A stretch of 64,000 nt of DNA from Astragalus membranaceus. Taxonomy: Eukaryota; Streptophyta; Magnoliopsida; Fabales; Fabaceae. The stretch covers positions 16,465,192 through 16,529,191 of the forward strand of contig CM076854.1 of the NCBI GenBank assembly GCA_039519185.1, read 5' to 3'. The position numbers and the translations under genes are program-made. The notes below the pieces were generated by a model. It was not told where the DNA came from. It ran no database searches and saw only the letters and a list, made by a program, of their open reading frames with translations. This document shows, one piece after another, positions 12,864 to 23,907 of this stretch. Numbering within the stretch: the stretch's first letter is position 1; each line of letters opens with the position of its first letter.

Positions 12864-12880
12864 GCTGCCCCTCTTTATTT
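12864..12880 (-). other. Polypurine tract of the Ogre-like element
   Basis: On the minus strand the bases next to the 3' LTR read AAAGAGGGGCAGC, directly before TGTAATACC. This is the expected place and composition for the plus-strand primer of an LTR retrotransposon. Confidence 0.75.
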
Positions 12881-13048
12881 ATATTTTGCTAGGAAATCGG
12901 AGGGATTCCGAATTTCTCGAGGAAAATAGAAATGAAGATAGAAAAGACGCTAATTTTGCCCTGACTGAGGTACTTTGGTTTTTTTTTTGTTTTGAAAAAA
13001 ATTTATGAAAACTGGGCTGATTTAGACTGAAAGTAAATAGGGAGCACC

Positions 13049-13156
13049 GGGGCTCTGAAGGATCGCTGGGGATCTGAAGGATCGCTGGGGATCTGAAGGA
13101 GCACTGGGGCTCTGAAGGATCGCTGGGGATCTGAAGGAGCACTGGGGCTCTGAAGG
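13049..13156. repeat. 19-bp minisatellite in the Ogre 3' region
   Basis: Five full copies and one partial copy of a 19-bp unit (GGGGATCTGAAGGATCGCT and variants). Looser CTGAAGG-containing copies are scattered to about 13520. The array lies between the end of pol and the 3' LTR. Variable tandem repeats in this position are known in Ogre-family elements and have been proposed as a source of satellites. Confidence 0.85.
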
Positions 13157-13159
13157 TCT

Positions 13160-14346
13160 AGTTCAAAAACAATGCTTGGAGCATCGTCTTGCGTTCGACT
13201 GAGGGACCGTCGGGGTCTGAGGGGCATGCCTAAGCCTGAAGGACCAATGGGTCTGAAGGAGCGCTTCTAGCTATGGTACTAGAGATACGGTCTGGGGGTG
13301 GCCTTTTTCGAGCGGCCATTAGGGTTAATCAGGTCCGGGACTGATATAACCACGAAGGACGTGCACTGTGTTTTTTAGGCGGACACAGCTAGTCTGAAGG
13401 GCCTGGGGCCGGATGATCCGTCGGTTGCTCGATTAACGCGACGTGCGATCTGGATTGAAGGACTATCATTGGTCTGAAGGAGCGCCTGGGCTCTGAAGGA
13501 CCGCTGGGGGTCTGAAGAATTGGTGCTAACGACACAAAATAAAATTATCTTAACAGACACTTGCAATGAATGATGCATGCGTGCATGTAGTTAAGTAATT
13601 GATGACATGATGGATGAAATGTGGAATGATTTTGTTTTTTTGGTTTTTGTTCTTGGCTTCTTTTTTTCTTTTTTTTCATTTTCTTTTCTTGCTCTTTTGC
13701 TCTTTTTGCTCTTTGACTTTGCTGGCATCATCAAACTCGCATGACTCTTGACGTGGGATACGAGGGTTGCCTCAAGCAGTGGTGCCAAAGTGCGGGTTAT
13801 TAAGTTTTGCTGAAGTGATTATGCATTTGTCCTTTTATGGGAGATCATCTTTTTTTGTGATTTTTAGAAATTTCGCAATGATTATAATGCTTTCGATTAT
13901 GCACATGTTTCGCAAACCAATATCATCTACCATAAAAGATCTTTCCAAAGTAAATAGGGAGGTGAGAGAATGAAGAAAGAGTTTAATATTCAAATGGAAA
14001 CCGAGTGTGCCGAAGGTCACACTGGCTGAAAATTACATTGAGAGTTTAAACTGAAAAGAAAGAAGAGAAAGAAAAAAAAGCACATCATTTGATTGTTTGT
14101 ATCTTGGAGGTAACAATGCCAATCACCCATACACATGACCTTGAGCATCCATCACCCAACTTTCGGAGGACTGCCTTTGCATTTGTTCCAAGTCCAACTC
14201 ATTGACCCTAATTTTTGCCTGGACTGCTCTTTAGAGTTTTCAATCCACCAGGTCGCTCTAATTTTTGCCTAGGCCGCCCTTTCGGGTTTTCAACCTAGCG
14301 AGCTCATTTTTGCTTGGCTCATCTTTCTCTTTTTTCATATATTTCT
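13160..14346. other. Ogre 3' untranslated region
   Basis: The stretch between the pol stop and the minisatellite. It contains scattered CTGAAGG repeats to about 13520, a T-rich block (13620-13710) and a duplicated CTAATTTTTGCCT motif (14208 and 14258). No reading frame is supported. Confidence 0.6.
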
Positions 14347-17300
14347 TTAGGCATAGTACTTCTTAACTGCATCTGAGTTCACTGGGAGTGGGAGGTCTTC
14401 ACCGTCCATTTTTGTGAGAATCAATGCTCCTCCAGAGAATGCCTTCTTTACCACATAAGGTCCTTCATAGTTAGGGGTCCATTTTCCACGGGAATCCTTT
14501 TGGATAGGCAACATCTTCTTGAGCACGAGGTCTCCTTCTTGAAACTGGCGGGGGCGCACTTTTTTATCGTAAGCCCTTTTCATTCTTTGTTGGTACAACT
14601 GCCCATGACACAAAGCAACTACCCTCTTTTCTTCTATGAGGTTCAACTGATCCAGACGAGATTGAATCCATTCTGCTTCCTCTAATTTGGTTTCCATTAA
14701 CACTCGCAGAGAGGGTATTTCGACTTCTACGGGAAGAACTGCTTCCATCCCGTATACTAGTGAGAATGGCGTTGCCCCTGTTGACGTGCGAACAGAAGTC
14801 CGGTACCCATGCAGAGCGAAAGGTAACATTTCATGCCAGTCCTTGAAGGTCACTACCATCTTTTGCACGATCTTCTTTATGTTCTTATTTGCAGCTTCGA
14901 CTGCCCCATTCATCTTCGGACGGTACGGGGAGGAATTATGATGTTGGATTTTGAAGTCGTCACACAATTCTTTCATCATCTTGTTGTTCAGATTGGTCCC
15001 ATTGTCTGTGATGATTTTATTTGGCAGACCGTATCGGCAGATCAAATCTCTTTTTATGAACTTGACAACTACCGATTTGGTTACACTGGCATAAGAAGCG
15101 GCCTCGACCCATTTGGTGAAATAATCGATAGCGACAAGAATGAAGCGATGCCCGTTTGATGCCTTAGGTTCGATGGGACCAATGACATCCATTCCCCACA
15201 TGGAGAATGGCCATGGTGCTGTCAGGACGTTCAAAGAAGCAGGCGGCACATGGATATTATCAGCGTAGATTTGACACTTGTGGCATTTTCTCACGTAGTT
15301 AAAGCAGTCGGTCTCCATTGACAACCAGTAGTAGCCGGCCCTTAGGATTTTTCTTGCCATGGTGTGCCCGCTAGAATGGGTTCCGAACGAGCCTTCATGG
15401 ACGTCTTTCATAATTCTTTCTGCTTCTTCTTTTGCAACACATCTGAGGAGGATCATGTCGTGATTCCTTTTGTAAAGCACCTCCCCGTTTAGGAAGAAAC
15501 CCATTGATAACCTCCTAAGTGTTCTCTTATCATTCTCAGTGGCACCGGGAGGGTATTCTCTATTTGTGATATAGTGTTTGATATCGTAATACCAAGGCTT
15601 ACTATCAGGCTCTTCCTCGATTGCCACACAATGATGCGCCGGTAGGTCTCGATGCTGGATTCGGATGAATGTCAGACTTTTGTTGTTATTGATATTGAAC
15701 ATTGATGACAAAGTCGCCAAAGCGTCAGCCAACTGGTTTTCTTCGCGAGGGAGATGGTGGAAAGTGATCTCCTCGAACCGTTCAATCATCTTTTGGATGT
15801 GATCATGATAGGGAATCAATTTGGGGTCCCTGGTTTCCCAGTCACCTTTTATCTGATGGATGACTAGCGCTGAGTCCCCATATACATCGAGTCTTTTGAC
15901 TTTCCATTCAAGGGCTGCTTTGATGCCTAGGACACACGCTTCATATTCTGCAATGTTATTGGTGCAATAGAAGCTCAGTCTAGCAGTAAATGGTATGAAG
16001 CGGTTATCGGGAGAAATCAACACAGCTCCAATCCCGTGCCCATACAAATTAGAAGCGCCATCAATTGACATCCTCCACCTTTCATCGTCTGGAGATTTTC
16101 CTTCTCCGAACAAGGCCATTATATCCTCGTCCGGAAAATCATACTGCATTGATTGGTAATCCTCAATGGGCTGATGCGCCAAGTATTCCGCTAAGGCACT
16201 ACCTTTGATTGCTTTCTGAGTGACGTACAAAAGGTCATATTCGGATAGTAGCATTTGCCAGCGGGCGATCCTTCCTGTGAGTGCAGGTTTTTCAAAAATG
16301 TACTTGATGGGATCCATTTTAGATACCAACCAAGTCGTGTGGCTCAACATATACTGCCTCAGGCGACGTGCAGCCCAGGCCAAAGCGCAACATGTTTTTT
16401 CCAACAATGAATATCTTGTCTCGCACTCGGTGAACTTCTTGCTGAGGTAATAGATGGCATGTTCTCTCCTTCCAGACTCATCATGTTGCCCCAGTACGCA
16501 ACCCATTGAGTTGTCTAGCACTGTTAAGTATAGAATGAGGGGTCTGCCCTGCACCGGTGGCATCAGAATCGGTGGATTTTGGAGGTACCTCTTAATCTTT
16601 TCAAAGGCCTCCTGGCACTTATCGTTCCACTTCGTTTCTTGGTTCTTGCACAGCAATTTGAAGATTGGCTCGCAGGTCGATGTCAATTGGGATATGAATC
16701 TGGAGATGTAGTTCAACCTTCCTAGGAACCCACGAACTTCCCTTTCGGTTTTAGGCGCTGGCATTTCAAGAATTGCTCGTACCTTGTCTGGATCTACCTC
16801 TATACCCTTCTGACTGACTATGAACCCCAACAACTTTCCTGATCTTACACCGAAAGTGCATTTGGCGGGGTTTAATCTGAGTTTGAACTTCCTTAGGCGT
16901 TCAAATAGCTTTCGCAGATTGACGATATGTTCCTCTTCAGTCTTGGATTTTGCGATCATGTCATCCACATAGACCTCTATTTCTTTATGCATCATGTCGT
17001 GGAACAATGCTACCATCGCCCTCTGGTACGTTGCCCCAGCATTCTTCAAACCGAATGGCATTACTTTGTAACAGAAGGTTCCCCAGAGAGTGATGAAGGT
17101 GGTTTTTTCCATATCCTCGGGGGCCATCTTAATCTGGTTATATCCGGAATACCCATCCATGAAGGAGAAAAGGGAATGCTGAGCTGTGCTATCCACCAGG
17201 ACATCAATGTGAGGCAAAGGGAAGTCGTCTTTTGGGCTGGCTCTGTTCAAATCTCGATAGTCGACGCACATCCGAACCTTCCCATCTTTCTTTGGGACCG

Positions 17301-17797
17301 GTACAATGTTGGCTACCCATTGAGGGTACTTTGCTACCGCCAAAAATCCTGCATCGAACTGTTTCTTGACCTCATCTCGGATTTTTAGTGACATTTCTGG
17401 TTTCATTCTTCTTAACTTCTGCTTTATCGGCGAGCATTCAGGTTTTACTGGTAACTTATGCTCGACTATGTTGGGGTCCAGTCCCGGCATGTCTTGGTAT
17501 GTCCATGCAAAGATGTCAACATAGTCGATCAAAAGTCTAATCAATTTCTCTCGCTCACTGTCTTTTAAGGTGGTGCCAATCTTGACTTCCTTTTCATCCT
17601 CTTCCGTGCCCAAGTTGATTGTTTCGGTTGATTCCTCGTGGGGTTCGATTATTTTTTCTTCCTGGTCCATCATTCTCATTAATTCTGGAGGAGTTTCCCA
17701 GTTATCTTCAATATCTTCCTCAGTTTGATTAATAGGGTGCTCAAAGTCACAGTATGAATTATTGGCGTTGTTATTTTCAACAGTGTTTTTTTCAAAT
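14347..17797 (-). CDS. Ogre pol: reverse transcriptase, RNase H, second RNase H, integrase
   Basis: The frame is open from the splice acceptor (17797) to the stop at 14347; from the first in-frame ATG at 17679 it gives 1110 residues. In order: reverse transcriptase with catalytic YVDD at residues 237-240; a Ty3-type RNase H with the QHDESGRREHAIYYLS region; a second, archaeal-type RNase H (MSIDGASN, YGDSALVIHQIKGDW, REENQLADALA), the mark of the Tat lineage; an integrase with an HHCC finger (CHKCQ), DVIGPI, TDNGTN and an E in the NGAVEAANKN segment; and a C-terminal EGPYVV region. All catalytic residues I can check are present and there is no internal stop. The acidic N-terminal segment upstream of the first ATG continues the frame to the intron. 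Confidence 0.93.
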
Positions 17798-17994
17798 CTG
17801 CATTAGTATAAATTGATGGAATGAAAAACGAGCCAAAAGAAAATAAAACGCAAGTGCAAAAGAGAACTGAAATTTATTTGGAGAATCTGAAATAACATTT
17901 TATTGATATTGATATTGAAAGGAAACATGTGTGCCCGAATGAAATGTCCTAAGGCCTTGGGCAGAGCCATAGGATTGCATTACAGAAACATTAC
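17798..17994 (-). other. Putative spliced intron between protease and RT of the Ogre-like element
   Basis: On the minus strand GTAATG (donor at 17994) overlaps the stop codon that ends the protease frame, and ATGCAG (acceptor ending 17798) precedes DNA in frame with pol. Removing these 197 nt joins the two frames without a stop. The downstream exon start then reads as an acidic, asparagine-rich linker (NNANNSYCDFEHPINQTEED) that leads directly into pol. An intron at this position is an established Ogre feature. A TACTAAT sits only a few bases from the acceptor, too close to be the branch point. Confidence 0.8.
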
Positions 17995-20333
17995 TTTGAA
18001 CTAAAAACTACAGGAAAATCGACGATCTCCCAATTCTTGAGCTTTTTGCTTGCTGGACAACGGCGCACAAGACTGACACTGCCATTTTCAGCGCTTGAAT
18101 CATCTTCAATAGCTGCAACCTGGTTAGGATCTAGCATTCCTGCGCTCTGAAAGCTTTGCTTTATGTTGCAGATGACAATCTTCTTCATATTTGGCTCCCG
18201 ACCCTCAAGTTTGGCCAACCTCCGCTCCTTCTTTTCTGCGGCGATCATTCCTTTGTCAGTACGACTAGGCCGGTACCCTATCCCACATCTGTCCTTGTTT
18301 TCACGCGGCTGTATGGGTGTTAGGATCCCTTGTTCAGTCCTCCCTAAACCACTTCCTGCCTGATAACCCTTGCTTGTCATGACTTTAGCAATCATCAATG
18401 CAGCTTTGGACAGCTTTGGTTTTAATGATGGGGCTCTTTCCCCCACAAAGGTAGCATTTGCAATTTCTAGTGCTTGGAAGGCGGTCTCGAAAGATTCTTC
18501 TGCAGCCTCAACATAACGTATAGGGAATGGCTTATTGACTAGCAATTCTTCTTCTCCTGAAACGACCACCAATTTGTTGTTGACTATGAACTTGAGCTTT
18601 TGGTGTAGAGAAGAGGGCACAGCCCCTGCCGTATGGATCCATGGTCTTCCCAGAAGACAACTGTAAGACGGATTGATGTCCATCACTTGGAAACTTACTA
18701 TGAAGACTTCTGGTCCTACCTGTACAGGTAACTCCATCTCTCCGATAACCTCTCTTTTAGACCCATCGAATGCCCTGACCAGTGTAGAACTGGGTTTCAT
18801 GTATGAACAGTCTACGTCTAGCTTGTTCATGGTTGATTTGGGTAGTACATTCAGGGACGATCCGTTATCGATGAGTACTCGAGCTAGAGAGTATTCTCCA
18901 CATTTCACGGAGATATGCAAAGCCTTGTTGTGCCCTCTTCCCTCGACGGGGATCTCATCATCTGTGAAGGTGAGGTAATTGTTTGCAACGATATTTCCGA
19001 CGATCCCGTCAAACTGACCAACTGTGATGTCGGGAGTGACATGGGCTTCATTCAGTACCTTCATTAGTGTTGCTCGGTGGGTTTCCGAATTGAGTAATAG
19101 TGATAGCAGGGATATCTTAGCGGGAGTCTGATTCAGCTGATCCACTACCTTGTATTCGCTTTGCCTCATAATCTTTAGAAACTCACTGGCTTCTTGCTCA
19201 GATAGTGCCTTCTTGCCCGTATTTTTGTCAGATGGCTCTACTTCTTTGTCTTTGCCTTTATCGATCTTTCCTCTTTCATTTGATTCTCCTCCTCTGGGTC
19301 TTTCAGGGGCATAGATGCGCCCGCTCCGAGTTATTCCGCTGCTTCCCGAGACATTTGTGATATCAGGATTGCTCTGAGGACCTTCCACTTGGACTTTCGC
19401 ATTGTAGTTCCAGGGGACTGCTTTGGTGTCGTTGTAGGGGAAGGGAGCTGGCACTTGGATAGTGATTGGTTTAGGCACACCCAGGGACGACTTGGAGTCC
19501 TTAGTATAGTGGATCTCTAGCGGCTTCCGAGTATCCTTGTTCTGGCCATTGCTCGATAGGATAGTTGACACCTGGTCCTCCCTCTTTTGAAAGCCTACTT
19601 GTATTACATGTCGGTCCAACAGGTCCTGAAGCACTTGTTTAAACGCCTCACAATTTCCAATGCAGTGATGGTCATTGCATGGATTCTTTCCAGTGCATTC
19701 TCTCTCAATAATCCCAAAGGAACACAGATTAGCATGAATCACTTCCAGGGGTGTCTGGATGCATTCTACCCTCCTGATTAGGGACGGTTCTGCAGAATCT
19801 TCAATTGCATTAGTTGAGGGCATCCCATGTCCTGGTAATGGGTTGGTAGCCACATTAGGACCATTTTCCTTGAAGTTCAACCAGCCCGAGGCGATCAGAT
19901 CTTGGACGACATACTTCAATGCTTTGCAATTTTCTATGGAATGGCCGACCGTTCCTGAATGAAATTCGCATGTGGTGTTTGGGTCGAAGCCTCTAGGAAA
20001 AGGGGGTTGGATCTGTCTCATTGGGCGGGTGGTGATTAAATTATGGCTGAGCAGGTGGCGGAATAGGTCGGAGTATGACATTGGGATTGGATCAAAGTGG
20101 ACGAACTTTCCGACTGAGTAGTTTTGTGTTTTATGGCCTTGGTTATTTTGGGTAGGTGGGGTAGGTAGTGTTTGTGCTGAGAACGGATTGGTGTGAGAGG
20201 GATTGGAGTAGGAAGTTTTTCCGGTTCCTGTGATGGCATTGGCTTCTCCTTCTTTCTTTTTAGGAAATCCGGAGAAGGGCTTTCTCTGGTTAGTGTTTCC
20301 GGGGGGGGGGGGGGGTATAAGCGATTTTTCCAT
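17991..20333 (-). CDS. Ogre gag C-terminus and aspartic protease, with G-patch-like domain
   Basis: An open frame of 780 residues. It has a proline-rich start, then a zinc-knuckle-like CEFHSGTVGHSIENC near residues 119-133 and a second Cys/His cluster (NPCNDHHCIGNC) typical of Ogre gag. A basic/acidic linker follows (RGGESNERGKIDKGKDKEVE). The retroviral-type aspartic protease has IDNGSSLNVLP near residue 488, with CLLGRPWIH further on. Near residues 647-695 a glycine-rich segment, GYQAGSGLGRTEQG...GIGY, resembles a G-patch. The frame ends in the overlap with the intron donor, so pol is reached by splicing. It is out of frame with upstream gag at a run of 15 G (20301-20315). Confidence 0.88.
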   Translation of the reverse strand: MEKSLIPPPPPGNTNQRKPFSGFPKKKEGEANAITGTGKTSYSNPSHTNPFSAQTLPTPPTQNNQGHKTQNYSVGKFVHFDPIPMSYSDLFRHLLSHNLITTRPMRQIQPPFPRGFDPNTTCEFHSGTVGHSIENCKALKYVVQDLIASGWLNFKENGPNVATNPLPGHGMPSTNAIEDSAEPSLIRRVECIQTPLEVIHANLCSFGIIERECTGKNPCNDHHCIGNCEAFKQVLQDLLDRHVIQVGFQKREDQVSTILSSNGQNKDTRKPLEIHYTKDSKSSLGVPKPITIQVPAPFPYNDTKAVPWNYNAKVQVEGPQSNPDITNVSGSSGITRSGRIYAPERPRGGESNERGKIDKGKDKEVEPSDKNTGKKALSEQEASEFLKIMRQSEYKVVDQLNQTPAKISLLSLLLNSETHRATLMKVLNEAHVTPDITVGQFDGIVGNIVANNYLTFTDDEIPVEGRGHNKALHISVKCGEYSLARVLIDNGSSLNVLPKSTMNKLDVDCSYMKPSSTLVRAFDGSKREVIGEMELPVQVGPEVFIVSFQVMDINPSYSCLLGRPWIHTAGAVPSSLHQKLKFIVNNKLVVVSGEEELLVNKPFPIRYVEAAEESFETAFQALEIANATFVGERAPSLKPKLSKAALMIAKVMTSKGYQAGSGLGRTEQGILTPIQPRENKDRCGIGYRPSRTDKGMIAAEKKERRLAKLEGREPNMKKIVICNIKQSFQSAGMLDPNQVAAIEDDSSAENGSVSLVRRCPASKKLKNWEIVDFPVVFSSK

Positions 20334-21613
20334 TCCTCATTCCGTTCTCTAGCCTTTCTCCAATAACGACCATGTCCGAGAAACTTGACGATACACTCCC
20401 GATCAGTTTTTCATAGAAGGGTGAAGGAAGAGTTTCCATGAACATAGATACCATTTCCCTTTCAAAAAGAGGCGGTGCTACCTGTGCTGCTAGTCCTCTC
20501 CAACGCTGAGCATATTCCTTGATGGACTCATTATCCCTTTTAGTCATGTTTTGTAGCTGAGTCCTATCAGGAGCCATATCAGTGTTGTACTTATACTGCT
20601 TAAGGAAAGCATCAGCGAGATCCTTCCAACACCGAATATGAGTGGGTGTCAACTGCATATACCAATTTGAAGCTGCCCCAGCTAAGCTGTCTTGGAAGTA
20701 GTGGATAAGCAGCTTATCGTCGTTTGCGAATGCAGCCATCTTCCTGCAATACATAGTTAGGTGGCTTGCCGGACATGTTGCTCCTCTGTATTTATCAAAA
20801 TCTGGTACTTTAAACTTAGGGGGAATGACTACGTTTGGGACGAGACATAAATCTTGTGCATTTCTTGCACCAACACTGAATCCTTCAACCGCTCTCAACC
20901 TTTCTTCCAGCATTTGCAGCTTTCCTTGGGCTTGAGGGTTCTCCATAGAGTAGTCGTGAGGAAGCCCACTCATACCATAGTAAGGATGCATCATCGGAAC
21001 TATGGCTGGGTTCACATTTGGGGTATGTGAATGAGTGGGATTCCTGAGGTTGGAACCCTGAGCTTGAGCGTTAACTATCGGCGGTGGAGGGCAGCCAAGT
21101 GGGAGTCCTTGTGGTATGACGACGGGGGTCGGGTTTTGAACTTGTGGTGCCCCCGGATTACCGTCGTGACCCGTTGATGTAAGCTGCTGTTGGCCCGCGA
21201 CTCCTGAGGGACTAGCATCGACTGTCGGAGGTGTGTAACCTTGTGGAAGTCCGTAAGGAGGCCATATGTAACCTTGGCCATTAGGCCCAGTATGGTGCAC
21301 TGTATGCGGGATCCCGAGTCCATTGGGAGGAGGAGGGTTGGTAACTTGATTTTGTGTTCCCAGCGGAGGCATCTTCACTTGTGTCTTGGCCCTTCAAAGC
21401 TTGTAGAACCTTCAAGATTTCAGCCATCTGTTCTTTCATCCCATCTATTTCTGCCCTAAGCTCTTGATTGCCTAGGTTCTGAGGTGGATTGCCTTGATCC
21501 GGGATATCCTGAGGCGGATTGTCCTGATTTTCTTCCATGTTTCTGGCCTGAGAACGAGTCCAATAGCGATGTTGACGCACCAGCTTGTCTTTTACTCTGT
21601 TGGTGGGACACAT
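20301..21613 (-). CDS. Ogre gag (frameshifted)
   Basis: The probable start is at 21613 (MCPTNRVKDKL), followed by a short N-terminal region with a coiled-coil-like MKEQMAEILKVLQALKG. A proline/glutamine-rich segment follows, and then the retrotransposon gag domain: FKVPDFDKYRG, NWYMQLTP, WKDLADAFLKQY, RDNESIKEYAQRWR. Two frame changes interrupt it: one in the overlap near 21360-21380 and one at the 15-G run at the 3' end, where the frame stops just after a proline run while the next frame opens. The changes may be mutations or homopolymer errors. Confidence 0.85.
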
Positions 21614-21863
21614 GTTATGAGTATATGTATGAGTATATGAATGGATGAAAATGCGAATGATGCATGTGTGCATGAGTCTTATTGTTTTAGGTCGGGAATT
21701 GCAAGCACATCTGATTTGTCATAAGTACACAGATTAAAGTTCCACAATATTTTCAAGATAAAGGATCAGAATGTGAGACAAACAAACTTCATTGATGGGG
21801 GAAAGTACAACATTTTGGAAATAAAACTTCGAAAAGAAAAGTACAAAGTTCTTTAAATTTCAC
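21614..21863. other. Spacer between Ogre ORF1 and gag
   Basis: About 250 bp between the ORF1 stop and the probable gag start. It has a (TATG)-like repeat at 21609-21645 and otherwise unremarkable AT-rich sequence. No separate gene was seen. Confidence 0.5.
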
Positions 21864-23907
21864 TCAAATACATATGGCTTTCATTTTTCCACTCCTCCCT
21901 CTTTTTCTACTAGTAGCGCTGCCAGCCTTCTCCCGGAGTTCGGCAATCAGAACCTCGCAAAACTCCATGAATTCGGAAACTTGGACCGGGGTGTTGAACG
22001 GGTGCATCGCCGCGTTAGCCTCCTTTAGACGCTTGGGGATTCCTACGATAGCTTGATCGGCCAGCCATGCCAACTTTGAGAATCTGTCTTTCCAGTATAA
22101 GCTTTCGTTCTTCAACTCTATGAAGACTTCATGGTTTTCTATCTTGCTGACCAATTCCACGAAGCGGTTCTCCCAGTAGATGCTTTCTGTCTTCAGCTGG
22201 TGGTAGACCTCCTCCTGATATCTGATATGGTCGTTCAGCTCATCAGATTTTTCATGCTCCCTTCTTAAGGCTTGCTGGTATTCTCGGAGTATCTCTTCAA
22301 TGGTATCTTTATCCTGCTTGATACTTTTCACTTGCTCTTCAAACTCGGCTGCCATCATCCGGGACTCTCTCTTTGATACCATTAGCAGGCTCTGTGCGGT
22401 CTTTTCAGCCATCATTGATTCTTCCCATAACTTTTTCCATTTGTACGTATCATCGATGGCTTGGTCCATTTTCAGGTTGCAACGTCTTATTTCCTCTTTC
22501 GCCCCTCTTAGGTACCTTTGAACCTCTAGTTTGTTCTTTTGTTCAATATTGAGCTGCTTGCGGCTGTCTTCAATGGCTACTGACTTACTTGCATTCTCTT
22601 CCTCAAACTTCTGGTTCTTTAGGAGCACTTTCTCTAACTCTGCCTGTAAGCCCTTCTTTTCTTCCTCGGCCTTTGACAATGCCATTTTAAGCTTATCTAA
22701 ATCTTCAACAGTGGGAAGGGTAGGTTCAGGTATTTCTTCCTCCACCCGTAGTGCACTTTGGTAAGGCAATCGGGTGTCTTGGATCCTCTTTTGGAGCCAT
22801 TGACGAAAGGTGGTTTCCTTATCGCCGTTCTTCTTAGTAAGCTCTTGTCCCTTGCGGACGACCAAATTCCATGCTTGAGAAATCTTCCGGAGCATGTCAA
22901 CTTCTTTTGGGCTTCCTTCATGGAGGTAAAAAGGGATTAACATGTCTTCGGTGGGCGGATTTCGCATGGGGTACCCCAGCTGTCTTAGAGTTAGAGAAGG
23001 ATTGTAATTTATGCATCCTCTTGTCCCCATGAGCGGGACGTTTTGAAAGCTTCCACATTGAAAAACTACTGTGGGCCTCTCCTTCCACCATGATGGGAAC
23101 CTTATATTCATGAAGGCCCCCCAGCACTTGCAACCATTCACCCGTGTTCATTGTCTTCACATCACACCCTCTGGCGTCTTCAATTGGGCCTTCTACTCTG
23201 ACTTTGTTAACGAAAGCATGGGTGAGAAGCCAAACATACAAGGCGTGTAGGCAGCAAGATATCCTTTTTCCCCTTAGCTCACTATAATGAGTGAAAGTAC
23301 AGTAAGTGTCTGCAAGCATGGCTGGAATCGGATCTTTGAAGGATAAGAAGACGCCAATAGCTGTGGTGTCCACATATCTTTCAAGGCGTGGAAATAGGAC
23401 AATGCCAAAGATAGTCAAAGCTAACACTTGCTTAAAAGGACCCCAATTTCTAGCATCGGCGAAGGATTTCATTTGGCTTTCCAGATACTCTTGTGGGAAT
23501 CCTGCAATGCCATTTCGATTTTTCTTCCGGAGCTTCAAGTTCTCTTTGCTGGTTTGTAACATTGAGGCGAGCTTCTCATCTGTGTAGTATTGTCCCTGAT
23601 ACTGGTAGGGTCCCTTGTCTTGTTGAGGAAAGCCGAAGATCTGTGTATATTCTTCCAGGGTAGGTGCCATCTGGAAATTTTTGAAGGTGAAGCATCTTAA
23701 TGAAGAGTCGTAGAACTGGCTCAAAGCGGCAATGGCATCCGTTTGCACGTCCAATTGTAGTAACATAATAATCTTCCCATACACTCTATCAAAAGACCTG
23801 CGCTCGATGGGCGGCAGTCGACCAGCACATTCCCTTAGACTTGTCAGATTAGGCTGCTTCACTATAGGGTAGTTCAGAGTTTGGATTGCTTCACAGTTTG
23901 ATCCCAT
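21864..23907 (-). CDS. Ogre ORF1: mobile-domain-like N-terminus and long coiled coil (frameshifted)
   Basis: The extra ORF upstream of gag, about 680 residues if read through. From the probable start at 23907 (MGSNCEAIQTLN) the N-terminal half has the pattern of the plant mobile domain seen in Ogre ORF1: LRECAGRLPPIERRSF, the TFKNFQMAPTLEEY motif, and GPFKQVLALTIFGIVLFPRL. The frame changes at a run of six C (23117-23122). The second half (KERPTVVFQCGSF, YPMRNPPTEDML) continues into about 250 residues of heptad-rich, highly charged sequence predicted by eye to be coiled coil, then a basic tail RKRGRSGK. The function is not known; no enzyme motif was seen. Confidence 0.8.

Noticed and set aside
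20301..20315. Programmed frameshifting at the 15-G run
   Set aside because: There is no supporting evidence such as a typical heptamer and structure; mutation or sequence error is simpler. Kept only as a question.
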